A stretch of 29,004 nt of DNA from Atopobium sp. (GTDB taxonomy: Bacteria > Actinomycetota > Coriobacteriia > Coriobacteriales > Atopobiaceae), in NCBI GenBank assembly GCA_015258785.1, contig JABZHP010000011.1, positions 1 through 29,004 of the forward strand, read 5' to 3'. How positions within the stretch are numbered: the first letter of the stretch is position 1; every line of letters begins with the position of its first letter. A program made the position numbers and the translations under genes. The notes below the pieces were generated by a model that had not been told where the DNA came from, did not search any database, and saw only the letters and a program-made list of their open reading frames with translations. Below are positions 7,561 to 15,616 of the stretch, one piece after another.

Positions 7561-7794
7561 CATAATTGCTGTTAAAAGACTCAAAACCAAAAGTGCATAG
7601 GTGCTTATTTTTCTTTCTCTAAATTTAACTATCCTAAAAATTTGCAAGAGGAAGATAGAGACAAAAATGCATGCATTTATCTGCTGTGGATAAGGGAATA
7701 CTTCTGGATAAAAATGAATTGCTGTATTCAGTACGAGCAAAGCAGCTACGATGTAGTCTGCTTTGCTCGTATTTTCATTATTAATTAGTTTCAT
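7546..7794 (-). CDS. Small three-helix membrane protein translationally coupled to the sensor kinase
   Basis: This 82-residue protein of unknown family has three predicted membrane helices, at about 12-28, 38-54 and 64-81, separated by short loops with basic residues (FRIVKFRERK, 52-61). Its ATG overlaps the TGA of the kinase gene as ATGA (7791-7794), so its translation very likely depends on that of the kinase. It is more AT-rich than the flanking core genes. Its 3' end overlaps the convergent acetyltransferase gene by 15 bases. The linkage suggests an accessory membrane partner of the kinase or of the transporter. The sequence resembles generic small hydrophobic proteins and gives no catalytic motif. 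Confidence 0.75.
   Translation of the reverse strand: MKLINNENTSKADYIVAALLVLNTAIHFYPEVFPYPQQINACIFVSIFLLQIFRIVKFRERKISTYALLVLSLLTAIMLVLN
7591..7620 (+). terminator. Possible terminator of the acetyltransferase gene, inside the opposing small gene
   Basis: AAGTGC (7591-7596) and GTGCTT (7601-7606) form a six-pair stem in RNA, two pairs being G-U, with a 4-base loop, followed by ATTTTTCTTTCTCT. It lies 30 bases after the acetyltransferase stop codon. The U-rich tail supports an intrinsic terminator but the stem is weak. Confidence 0.4.
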
Positions 7795-8831
7795 TTTAGA
7801 TCCGTAAAAGACTGGTTGAACGTAATAGAAAAGGTTGAACCTTTACCAATTGTACTGCTCACAGCCAGCTTAAGGCCCATCTTTTTGCAGAGCTCATGGC
7901 AGAGATAGAGACCCATGCCGGTAGATTTGGCGTACTTGCGTCCATTTTGACCGGTGAATCCCTTATCAAAAATACGAGAAAGATCCTCTTCAGGAATACC
8001 GATGCCATTATCTTTAATGAAGAGAGTAGTTGAAGTTGTTCCTTCACGTGGCTCTGAGACAGAGGCAGAAATCCAAACGTTCTTCTCGCCAGGTGCAAGC
8101 TCTGGATTTGAATACTTTGCGGCGTTAATGAGAAGCTGTCGCAAAATAAATTCAAGCCATTTTGGGTCAGCCTTGACCACGTGGGCCAAGTCGTCAAAAT
8201 GCGGAGATACACCAGCGTCAATGAAGACGCGTGCGTTGTTTTTAAGAGCATCTTTTACGATGGACTGCAGATTAACGTCTCGAATAGAAAAATCTCGATC
8301 TACAGATGCGCTGCGTGCATAAAAGAGCGCTTGCTCTACCAGAGTTTCAATCTTGGTAAGTTGCGTTTGCACGTCATCCATAGGTAGCGATGGATTATTC
8401 TGAGCAACCAAATGAGCTGCGGCGATGGGAGTCTTAATCTCATGCACCCACATCTCAATGTACTCGCGATATTCCTTTGATCGCATATGCTCATCAGCAA
8501 GCTGGTCCATCATAGACTTGGACATGCTTGAAAGCGCGTCCTTAAAAAGCTTCTCCTCCAGCGTTGAAGGCGTGTCCAGCATGGTAGGAACCAGATAGCT
8601 CTCTTTATCAGTTGCTGCTAAATTCTCAGCAAGCTGCTGGTAGAACCAACGACGATGAAAATAATCGGCTAATAGTGCAGCTGTTCCCACTACCCACAAA
8701 ACCAGGATACAGTAGGCAATAGCAAACGCGTTAAGTCCAACACCCTTAAGCATAAAGCCAATTAACGTGCTGCTAGCTGTAAGCGCAAGAAAGAAAATAG
8801 TTCGATTTTTTAGATACTTAAAAAACGTCAT
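7791..8831 (-). CDS. BceS-type intramembrane-sensing histidine kinase
   Basis: The 346-residue sensor kinase has two N-terminal membrane helices (about 11-29 and 33-53) joined by only a few residues, so it has no real extracellular sensor domain. This is the hallmark of kinases that sense through a BceAB-type transporter. The phosphoacceptor is H130 in MWVHEIKTPIAA, the BceS-type H-box. N236 (LLINAAKYS), DNGIGIP (274-280) and STGMGLYL (303-310) make up the ATP-binding site. It lies 6 bases downstream of the response regulator gene and ends in the ATGA junction with the small membrane protein. Its expected partners are the BceAB-like genes in this window, although these are not adjacent. Confidence 0.93.
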   Translation of the reverse strand: MTFFKYLKNRTIFFLALTASSTLIGFMLKGVGLNAFAIAYCILVLWVVGTAALLADYFHRRWFYQQLAENLAATDKESYLVPTMLDTPSTLEEKLFKDALSSMSKSMMDQLADEHMRSKEYREYIEMWVHEIKTPIAAAHLVAQNNPSLPMDDVQTQLTKIETLVEQALFYARSASVDRDFSIRDVNLQSIVKDALKNNARVFIDAGVSPHFDDLAHVVKADPKWLEFILRQLLINAAKYSNPELAPGEKNVWISASVSEPREGTTSTTLFIKDNGIGIPEEDLSRIFDKGFTGQNGRKYAKSTGMGLYLCHELCKKMGLKLAVSSTIGKGSTFSITFNQSFTDLK

Positions 8832-8837
8832 GACAGC

Positions 8838-9509
8838 CTACTCAATAACGTAGCCAAGTCCGCGGCGTGTCATCACAAAGTCCTCAACACCAATGCTTGC
8901 AAGAGTATTTCTGAGGTGGCTAATGTTTACCGTCAACGTATTGTCATCGACAAACTCATCCGACTGCCACAGCTCCTCTTGAATACGCTGGCGAGAAACA
9001 ACCGTTCCTGCATTTTGCATCAAAAGTGAAAGTATCCTGAGCTCGTTTTTAGTCAGCTCAACGCTCTTTTGATTTGCAGAAACTTTGCAGGAAGAAGAAT
9101 CAAGTGTCACGCCTGCATGTGAAAGCTTTGTTCCTGTTGTGACATCACTATTTGCGCGCCTCAAAACCGAGGTTATATGCATAAGCAAAATCTGGGTGTT
9201 ATAGGGCTTGGCGATAAAATCGTCCGCTCCTAACGAGAGCACCATAAGCTCATCAAGGTCAGTATTTCTGCTGGTAACTACAATGATAGGAACGTTTGAG
9301 AGCTGGCGTACTTCTCGACAAATCTGTTGTCCGTCAATGCCAGGAAGGTTGAGGTCCAGCAAAACCAAGTCTGGATGCGCGGCAATAATCTGTTGAGGTA
9401 CAGACTCAAAAGACGTGAGTGCCTGAGCCTCAAAGCCATTTCTTTGCAGCAGCAGCGCCAACTCTTGCTGAATCTGATGGTCATCTTCTACAACCAGAAT
9501 TTTTGTCAT
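8838..9509 (-). CDS. OmpR/PhoB-family response regulator (BceR-type)
   Basis: The 223-residue regulator has a receiver domain (1-115) with the acidic pocket E8-D9-D10, phosphoacceptor D52 (LVLLDLNLPGIDG), T79 (VVTS) and K101 (AKPY). A winged-helix DNA-binding domain (about 130-223) contains LTKNELRILSLLMQNAG and the recognition-helix region DDNTLTVNISHLRNTL, ending RRGLGYVIE. It probably receives phosphate from the downstream kinase and activates the BceAB-like transporter. A GTAAGGT direct repeat with an 11-base period upstream of the transporter is a candidate target. The gene starts 21 bases after tatD, so it may be transcribed with the housekeeping cluster as well as from any promoter of its own. 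Confidence 0.93.
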   Translation of the reverse strand: MTKILVVEDDHQIQQELALLLQRNGFEAQALTSFESVPQQIIAAHPDLVLLDLNLPGIDGQQICREVRQLSNVPIIVVTSRNTDLDELMVLSLGADDFIAKPYNTQILLMHITSVLRRANSDVTTGTKLSHAGVTLDSSSCKVSANQKSVELTKNELRILSLLMQNAGTVVSRQRIQEELWQSDEFVDDNTLTVNISHLRNTLASIGVEDFVMTRRGLGYVIE

Positions 9510-9530
9510 GCGTGCTCACCTCCCACTACG

Positions 9531-10550
9531 CTACGCAAGTCCCACAAAGCGTTTGGCGTTTTCCCAGAGTATGGTATACGTCTTCTCTTTGGGGATATCA
9601 AGTCGCTGCCAGCGAAGCTCTGCTAAGCGCTCAACCGTGTGTACCACCATTGCTGGCGTGCACTCCCCTCCACGCAAAGGCTCTGGGGCCATGTAGGGGA
9701 AATCGGTCTCTGAGAGCAGTTGCGCCTCTGGACAGGAAATCATTGCAGCTCGAATATCATCTGAGCGCTTAAACGTTGCTGCACCACCAAAGGCTACGAA
9801 GTAACCAAGGTCTGCAAAAGGCTTCATGACCTCAGGACCGTCGGTGTAGCAATGCAGGTCACAGCCTGCCTTAGGCACACCCATACGATTTAGTATTTCA
9901 AACGCCAAATCATGAGCGTGCGTAGTATCAGCACCATCACGTAAGTGAAGCTCAACGCGTTGATTGTGCTCGTGTGCAATTAAGAGCTGGCGTTCAAATG
10001 CTTGGCACTGGACCTCTTCTGGGACCTCACAGTACGGTCCAAAATCAAGGCCAATCTCTCCCACACCGACGCAAAGAGGGTGCTCAAGTAACTCAAACAA
10101 GCGCTTTTCAGCCTCTTGGTTATAGTCTGGTGCACTATAGGGATGAGCACCAACCACAAAATACGTGTGCTCAAACAAATACTCTGCAGGTAAATCGCAG
10201 GGTACGCAGAGATTTGCTTCAGACAGCTTTGTATAAGCAGCGCGAGCCGCGCTAAGAGTATCCTCAAACCATGCAATAAAAGCGCTGGTGTCTGCCCACT
10301 TACGAGGGAACTCCGTTGCAATGTCTACGGGCACAATAAGCATGCGCACGCCTGCCGCAGCAGCACGCGCAAGAGACTCCGCTGCACTGTGCTCGTGGAG
10401 ACTGCCCAGGTGACCATGGGTATCAGCAACAGGTGCTAAAACGCGAGGTGTTGGACGAGGCGTGCCGTAGATGTCGTGGAATAACTGACCGTCAGAAAAT
10501 GAAAGTGCGTCCACTTCTTCTGCTGGTAGATGATGCTTTTTCTTACTCAC
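9531..10550 (-). CDS. tatD: TatD-family metal-dependent deoxyribonuclease
   Basis: This is a 339-residue TIM-barrel metal-dependent hydrolase. Metal-binding positions are visible: H45 and H47 (DTHGHL), E165 (GEIGLDF), H202 (LHLRD), H233 (HCYTDG) and D283 (SETDFP). Family members act as 3'-5' DNA exonucleases or deoxyribonucleases; despite the name, they are not part of the Tat translocase. About 38 residues precede the usual TatD start, making it longer than the typical 260. The GTG at 10548-10550 is supported by GGAG 7 bases upstream and overlaps the end of rsmA by 8 bases. Its place next to ksgA and metG matches the conserved arrangement in Gram-positive bacteria. Confidence 0.92.
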   Translation of the reverse strand: MSKKKHHLPAEEVDALSFSDGQLFHDIYGTPRPTPRVLAPVADTHGHLGSLHEHSAAESLARAAAAGVRMLIVPVDIATEFPRKWADTSAFIAWFEDTLSAARAAYTKLSEANLCVPCDLPAEYLFEHTYFVVGAHPYSAPDYNQEAEKRLFELLEHPLCVGVGEIGLDFGPYCEVPEEVQCQAFERQLLIAHEHNQRVELHLRDGADTTHAHDLAFEILNRMGVPKAGCDLHCYTDGPEVMKPFADLGYFVAFGGAATFKRSDDIRAAMISCPEAQLLSETDFPYMAPEPLRGGECTPAMVVHTVERLAELRWQRLDIPKEKTYTILWENAKRFVGLA

Positions 10551-11487
10551 TCAAAGGCTCCAAAGCAGCTGCAAGACGAATAAAATCTTGGCTGGTCAAA
10601 ACTTCTGCGCGCACCGTAGGTGCAATTCCTGTGGCGAGAAACGCCTGGTCTAGCTTGTCTTTATCAAAGCCGGAGGCGCTCATTGAATTACGAATGGTCT
10701 TTCTGCGCTGAGCAAAGGCAGCGTCAATAACCCTCATGGTATGTAAGAGCTCTTCCTCAGAAAGAAGCTTGGAGGACACTGGGTTTCTCGCCTGGGTGCG
10801 ATCAAGACGGACCACAGCAGAGTTGACGCGTGGAGGAGGCATAAAGTTGCCAGGGCCCACTTCAAATCTGCCAGTAACCTGGGCAAACAAAGATAGCTTT
10901 GCGGTATAGGCACCATATGCCTTGGTAGAAGGCTTAGCGGAAATTCTGTCGGCCACCTCAGCCTGTACCATGACCACCGCTCGCTCAAGCGAAGGAAGCT
11001 CCTGGAAGAACTTGAGGATCAGCGTAGCTGCCACCTGATACGGCAGATTGGATACAAACTTTGTTGGCATCGGAGCGCTCGTCGCTGCATCATGAGCAAC
11101 GGTCGGAAGCGTGTTGTAAGCCTCAGCAAGCTTCTGCGGCGTAATTGCCAGAGCGTCTCCCATAACCAGCGCAAACGAGTCTGGATGGGGCTCCTTGCAG
11201 GTTAGCGCTAAGACTTGCTCAAGCTCAGAGTCTGCTTCAAGCGAGCACACTGCACGGGCGTTGTCGAGCAAGGCCACCGTAAGGGTGCCCAAACCGGGCC
11301 CAACCTCAACGACCACGTCGGTAGGCTGAACCTCTGCAAGCTGAACAATCTTCTCGATAACATGGTCTTGTACCAGGAAGTTTTGACCCAGCCTGTATTT
11401 GGTGGCAAGGCCAAAACGTTCCAGCGTTTCTTTAGTGGCGCGCTGATTAGCTAGCCACGATGTCTGATGCGATGTGTGCTCCGACAC
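10543..11487 (-). CDS. rsmA: 16S rRNA dimethyladenosine transferase RsmA/KsgA
   Basis: This enzyme dimethylates two adjacent adenines (A1518, A1519 in E. coli numbering) near the 3' end of 16S rRNA, using S-adenosylmethionine, late in 30S assembly. The 314-residue protein has LGQNFL (33-38), the SAM-binding motif EVGPGLGT (61-68), the catalytic NLPY (147-150) and the C-terminal AFAQRRKTIRNSM motif. A 20-residue insert around 118-140 (AHDAATSAPMP) precedes motif IV. It begins with GTG, 2 bases after the metG stop codon, with no good ribosome-binding site of its own, so translation is probably coupled to metG. Confidence 0.95.
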   Translation of the reverse strand: MSEHTSHQTSWLANQRATKETLERFGLATKYRLGQNFLVQDHVIEKIVQLAEVQPTDVVVEVGPGLGTLTVALLDNARAVCSLEADSELEQVLALTCKEPHPDSFALVMGDALAITPQKLAEAYNTLPTVAHDAATSAPMPTKFVSNLPYQVAATLILKFFQELPSLERAVVMVQAEVADRISAKPSTKAYGAYTAKLSLFAQVTGRFEVGPGNFMPPPRVNSAVVRLDRTQARNPVSSKLLSEEELLHTMRVIDAAFAQRRKTIRNSMSASGFDKDKLDQAFLATGIAPTVRAEVLTSQDFIRLAAALEPLSE

Positions 11488-11489
11488 GA

Positions 11490-13100
11490 TTACTTGCTTG
11501 CAAGACGTGGGAACAGAGCGTCTCCCTTAGAGACAGCCAGGCCACCCTGAAGCTTGCCCCATACGCACTCGCTGCGGGTATCGGTAGAGGTAATCTCTGC
11601 CTCATCAAGGCTCATACGACGAAGAACCTCTGCGGATGTGGTAGGCATGAATGGCATAAAGAGATGTGCGCAAATGCGGATAGACTCAAGCAGCGTATAG
11701 ATAATCTCTGCAAGCTCTGATGCGCGCTCTGGGTCTTTTGCCACCGTCCAAGGAGCAGCGTCCTCAATGTAGTGGTTAGCCGCGTGGACAAGCTCCATGA
11801 TGATGTTCTTAGCGCCCACGTAGTCCATCTTCTCCATGCAAGCAGCGTAGCGGTCATAGATGCCCTCAGCCAGCTTGCGCAGAGGATGGTCTGCAGCAAC
11901 AGAAGAACCATCAAAAGTTGGAGTGACGCCCTCAAAGTACTTATCGCTCATATTAAGGGCGCGAGAAACCAAGTTACCCCAGCTATTTGCCAGATCAGCG
12001 TTATAGACCTGCTCCATGCGCTCGAAGGAAATGCCAGAGTCCTCACCAGGAGTGACGTCGGTCATAAAGTAGTAGCGGTAGCCCTCAACACCCAGCAGGT
12101 CCAAAACGTCCTTAGGTGCAATGGCGTTTCCGCGAGATTTACTCATCTTCTCAACAACGCCGGTCTCAGAGTTGCGGACGTTAAGGAAGCCGTGAGCAAA
12201 GATGTGCTCAGGAACTGCCTCACCAAGAGCCATAAGCATTGCAGGCCAAATGACGCAGTGGAAGCGAATGATGTCCTTGCCGACAACGTGCATCTGAGCT
12301 GGCCAGAAACGCTTTCTCATAGCAGCAGCCTCTGGACTGTCATCACCGTAGCCAACAGCGGTGTAGTAGTTAAGAAGAGCATCAAACCAGACGTAGGTTA
12401 CGTGAGACTCATCAAAAGGAACTGGAACACCCCAGTCAAAGCTGGTGCGGGATACAGAAATATCCTGGAGGCCAGACTCAACAAAACTGCGGACCTCGTT
12501 TGCACGGAAATCTGGCTCAATGAAATCTGGGTGCTGAGCATAGAGCTCAAGCAGTTTATCCTGGAATGCAGAGAGCTTGAAGAACCAAGACTCCTCAGAG
12601 ACACGCTCAAGCTCACGATGGCAATCTGGGCAGAGGTGTGCGCCCTTGCAACCAGCCTCTTCGTCTGCCTTCTCTACCTGAGTCTCGGTGAAGAAGGTCT
12701 CCTCATGGATGCAATACCAACCATCGTAAGATCCCTTGTAGATAAAGCCAGCCTCACGCATGCGCTCCCACAGATACTGGACAGCTTTTACGTGGCGCTC
12801 ATCGGTAGTACGGATGAAGTCGTCGTATGAGATGTTGAGCTCTTCATAGAGTCCCTTGAAGAAAGGAACCTGCGAGTCACACCATGCCTGTGGAGACAAA
12901 CCGTGATCAGCTGCAGCAAGAGCGACCTTCTCGCCATGCTCGTCCATACCGGTGAGGAAGAAGACGTCGTAACCAGCAGCGCGTCTAAAGCGAGCCTGGA
13001 TATCGCAAAGCAGGGTGCAGTACGCAGTTCCCAGGTGTGGCTTTGCGTTGACGTAATAAATTGGGGTGGTGATAAAGTATGACGGCTTGGCCTCGGGCAT
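11490..13100 (-). CDS. metG: Methionyl-tRNA synthetase
   Basis: This enzyme charges tRNA-Met with methionine. The 536-residue class I synthetase has the HIGH-type motif HLGTA (22-26), KMSKS (318-322) and a zinc-knuckle insert with C130, C151, C157 and C160. It stops after the anticodon-binding helical domain and lacks the C-terminal EMAP/Trbp111-like tRNA-binding domain of longer forms such as B. subtilis MetS, so it is the short form. GAGGGAG precedes the ATG. A -10-like TATACT at 13137-13142 lies in the 78-base gap after rsmI, but no good -35 box is seen. A TAAGTT/AACTTA hairpin lies in the same leader. Confidence 0.97.
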   Translation of the reverse strand: MPEAKPSYFITTPIYYVNAKPHLGTAYCTLLCDIQARFRRAAGYDVFFLTGMDEHGEKVALAAADHGLSPQAWCDSQVPFFKGLYEELNISYDDFIRTTDERHVKAVQYLWERMREAGFIYKGSYDGWYCIHEETFFTETQVEKADEEAGCKGAHLCPDCHRELERVSEESWFFKLSAFQDKLLELYAQHPDFIEPDFRANEVRSFVESGLQDISVSRTSFDWGVPVPFDESHVTYVWFDALLNYYTAVGYGDDSPEAAAMRKRFWPAQMHVVGKDIIRFHCVIWPAMLMALGEAVPEHIFAHGFLNVRNSETGVVEKMSKSRGNAIAPKDVLDLLGVEGYRYYFMTDVTPGEDSGISFERMEQVYNADLANSWGNLVSRALNMSDKYFEGVTPTFDGSSVAADHPLRKLAEGIYDRYAACMEKMDYVGAKNIIMELVHAANHYIEDAAPWTVAKDPERASELAEIIYTLLESIRICAHLFMPFMPTTSAEVLRRMSLDEAEITSTDTRSECVWGKLQGGLAVSKGDALFPRLASK

Positions 13101-13178
13101 AATGACTCCCTCTGTGTAAGTTGCAATAACTTATCCAGTATAGAGCAAATGCTGGGCGCGCTTGTGTTGGTATAGTGA

Positions 13179-14054
13179 TTATGCCTCGTGAGCAAGAATT
13201 GCCTGGTATGCCTCATCGCGCGCAATACCAAACTTCTGAGCAAGCTCTTTGGCCAGCGCTGATTTTCTGGTACCCGCAGCAAGACCAGCCTCTATTGCGT
13301 CTTCAAGCGAGAGCTGAGACTCGCCCGCTACCTGCAACGATGTGGCGACAAGCTCTTCTTCTGTGGGAGCCGCAATAACCAAAACACACTCGCCTTTGAG
13401 GTTCTCTTTTGCAGCAAGTGTCTCAACAAGACAAGGGGCCACATCGCGCACCACTTCTTCGTGCAGCTTAGTAAGCTCTCTAACAAGAGCCACCTGCCTA
13501 GTTGGAAACACCTCGGCTATAGCCTCAACGGTTGTAAGCACCCTAAACGGAGACTCATACAGCACAATGGTGCCAGGAATCGCCGCAAGCTGTTGCAAGC
13601 GCTGAACAATCTGTCCGTGCTTTCTGGGCAAGAAGCCTTCAAAGAAGAAATGGTCACTTGCCAGGCCCGATGCAACAAGCGCACAGGTCACCGCAGAAGG
13701 GCCCGGAATAACCTCCGTAGCAAGCCCTTCTGAAAGCGCCGCATCAACCAAATGCTGACCCGGGTCAGAGATGCCTGGCATACCCGCATCTGACACAAAC
13801 GCAACACGCTGACCAGCGCGAAGCCTCTCAAGCGTTGGTTCAATTTGCGACTCAATAATATTTTGATCACAGCGCTGCAGTGGCACATGAATGTCAAATG
13901 CCGAGAGGAGCTTTGAGGTCACGCGCGTGTCCTCACATAAAATGACATCTGCTGCCGCAAGCGTTTCTTTAACGCGCGGTGACGCGTCCGAAAGGTTACC
14001 AATAGGCGTGCCCACAATAGACAGTTTACCTGCTAAAAGAGTAGATTCTGTCAT
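13179..14054 (-). CDS. rsmI: 16S rRNA (cytidine-1402-2'-O)-methyltransferase RsmI
   Basis: This SAM-dependent enzyme methylates the ribose of C1402 in the decoding centre of 16S rRNA. The 291-residue protein has the tetrapyrrole-methylase-like fold: GTPIGNLSDASPRV near the N-terminus, ILCEDTRVTSKLL, SDAGMPGISDPG, IPGPSAVTCALVASGL and the C-terminal segment EGFLPRK ... YESPFRV. Its ATG shares one base with the stop codon of the GH5-like gene (TAATG at 14052-14056), so it depends on translation of that gene. In B. subtilis the orthologue lies between the holB-ricT and metS genes, as here. Confidence 0.96.
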   Translation of the reverse strand: MTESTLLAGKLSIVGTPIGNLSDASPRVKETLAAADVILCEDTRVTSKLLSAFDIHVPLQRCDQNIIESQIEPTLERLRAGQRVAFVSDAGMPGISDPGQHLVDAALSEGLATEVIPGPSAVTCALVASGLASDHFFFEGFLPRKHGQIVQRLQQLAAIPGTIVLYESPFRVLTTVEAIAEVFPTRQVALVRELTKLHEEVVRDVAPCLVETLAAKENLKGECVLVIAAPTEEELVATSLQVAGESQLSLEDAIEAGLAAGTRKSALAKELAQKFGIARDEAYQAILAHEA

Positions 14055-15094
14055 TACTCGAGCATTCCCCTCTCAAACGTTGCTAGTGCAACGCGTGCGT
14101 CCCATGCAGCTAAAAATGCAGAGGTCTTCCAGGTCTGGAAGAACCATGCAGGACACGTATTGTACACTTTGAGCTGGCCAGAAGTGTAAATGCGCTCAAG
14201 CGCAATTCTTCCCTCTGCCGTCATAGCGCCGTCAATGCTTGGAAGTGATGCTGACCACTTACCCACCATGACCGGCAGGCCACCTGAAGCAGAAGTCTTC
14301 AAATACGCTTCGTTTTTATCAATAAGCTGCTGTACACCGCGAGGACCTGAGCAATCAATTCCCTCGCAAGGTTTATCAAGGTGAGCATCAAGCCAAACGT
14401 TTTGATAGGCCTGCTGGCTCATAAAACGCCTAAATCCCTGAGGCCAACCACCATCTGGGAGAATAACCACAGGCTCTTCTCCTGCAACAGATCTAATAGC
14501 CTCATACGCACGGCGATAATAGTTTCTGAGCGAGTGGCCAGGTATTCCATCAGTGAGCTTAAAACCCTTGCGCACGCGAGGCTTAACCTCATCGGCTACT
14601 TCGATGCCATAAAAACCACTGCGGTGAGCATAGTGAAGGGCAAGCTTATGCAGAATAGAAAGAGACTTTTCTCCAGAAATTCTGGTACGTGGAGCACCAC
14701 CTGGCTGATCGTCCAAACCATCGGGCAATCCTGGATTTACTGCCAGTACAAAAATAACATGCAAACCAAGCTCTTCTGCCCATTCAAGAGCCTTATCAAG
14801 CTCAGCAATACAGCTTAAATATGGTGTATCAGCGGCTTGTTCGTCAAAAACATACCAAGGCACAGAAATTCTCGCCGCATTAAAACCGCGAGCGGCAATG
14901 CTCACAAAGTCAGAGCTCTGAATAAATGAAGAACGATGCGCTTTAACAAGAGTGTGGTAGTCCTCAACACCTAGTGCTTTAATGAGCTGAGCTTCATCAA
15001 CACAGCCAGTACGCGCAAACGGCTCAGGAGTTACCCACGGCTCAAGCGTAAGCCAACCGGTTAAATTGACACCTCGCAACGCTCCGTGAGCCAT
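14054..15094 (-). CDS. GH5-like (exo-beta-1,3-glucanase-type) protein, probably catalytically inactive
   Basis: The 346-residue protein has the scaffold of GH5 exo-glucanases: GVNLTGWLTLEPWVTP (8-23), AARISVPWYVF (73-83), YGIEVADEV (162-170) and AWFFQTWKT (316-324). Key positions differ from active enzymes. The nucleophile motif GEW reads GKW, with Lys at 279. The NEP acid/base motif reads D168-E169-V170. The usual DLHxxPGSQNGFD segment reads VLAVNPGLPDGLD, losing the conserved His. It has no signal peptide, so it is cytosolic. The ATG at 15092-15094 was chosen for the AGGTGG before it; a TTG six codons earlier is possible. It ends in TAATG with rsmI, implying coupling. It may bind a carbohydrate or have another role. 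Confidence 0.72.
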   Translation of the reverse strand: MAHGALRGVNLTGWLTLEPWVTPEPFARTGCVDEAQLIKALGVEDYHTLVKAHRSSFIQSSDFVSIAARGFNAARISVPWYVFDEQAADTPYLSCIAELDKALEWAEELGLHVIFVLAVNPGLPDGLDDQPGGAPRTRISGEKSLSILHKLALHYAHRSGFYGIEVADEVKPRVRKGFKLTDGIPGHSLRNYYRRAYEAIRSVAGEEPVVILPDGGWPQGFRRFMSQQAYQNVWLDAHLDKPCEGIDCSGPRGVQQLIDKNEAYLKTSASGGLPVMVGKWSASLPSIDGAMTAEGRIALERIYTSGQLKVYNTCPAWFFQTWKTSAFLAAWDARVALATFERGMLE

Positions 15095-15187
15095 GAAATT
15101 CCACCTCGCCAAAAGATAAAACCCCTACATACGTAGAGTATACCCATCGAGGTTATGTTGCTCACATGAGCTTCAAAAAACTACAGG

Positions 15188-15616
15188 TTACTTCATATTT
15201 TTTGAATAAATGGCGCAATTGTTGGGCGTCTCATCAACCTCAACAGAAGAGACAGGCAAACCTTCCGCTTCAAGTTGCTCAAACAGATACTTAGCCAGAT
15301 TTTCTGCTGTTGTTCTAAACGGCAAAATAGTGAGCGAGAAACCCTCTTCTTTGAGACAGCTCAAAGTCTTTTCAGAAAGAGAACCCTCTTCAATCAAAAA
15401 CGTATGATCAAGGGAATTGCACAGCGCACGGACCTTGCGCTTAAAGACGCCAAAGTCCATAACCATATCTTTTTCTGTACCGGACTCACCAAGCTCTGAA
15501 ACAGAAATACAAGCAGTTACATGCCAACGATGACCATGGAGGTTCTCGCACTTGCCATAGTAGTTGGTAAGAAAATGCGCTGAGTCAAAGGCATATTCAG
15601 TCTTGAGCGTATACAT
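15188..15616 (-). CDS. queD: QueD/6-pyruvoyl-tetrahydropterin synthase family protein (6-carboxy-tetrahydropterin synthase)
   Basis: QueD makes 6-carboxy-5,6,7,8-tetrahydropterin from dihydroneopterin triphosphate, an early step towards queuosine in tRNA. The 142-residue protein has the zinc ligands H14 (FDSAHFL), H27 and H29 (CENLHGHRW), catalytic C23, the SLDH motif at 68-71 and FRTTAENLAKYL (100-111). The C23-x3-H27-x-H29 arrangement favours QueD over the mammalian-type PTPS. Its ATG shares one base with the ricT stop (TAATG, 15614-15618). No queC, queE or queF is present here, so the rest of the pathway must be elsewhere. The following gap to the GH5-like gene (93 bases) has no clear terminator. 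Confidence 0.9.
   Translation of the reverse strand: MYTLKTEYAFDSAHFLTNYYGKCENLHGHRWHVTACISVSELGESGTEKDMVMDFGVFKRKVRALCNSLDHTFLIEEGSLSEKTLSCLKEEGFSLTILPFRTTAENLAKYLFEQLEAEGLPVSSVEVDETPNNCAIYSKNMK

Noticed and set aside
11772..12830. Long plus-strand open frame of 352 codons
   Set aside because: It lies entirely antisense to metG, whose protein is unmistakable. The antisense product has no recognisable motifs and is a by-product of codon composition.
13117..13133. TAAGTT/AACTTA hairpin in the metG leader as a T-box or riboswitch
   Set aside because: The leader is only about 30 bases long and lacks T-box specifier or antiterminator features; it is at most a small hairpin before the ribosome-binding site.
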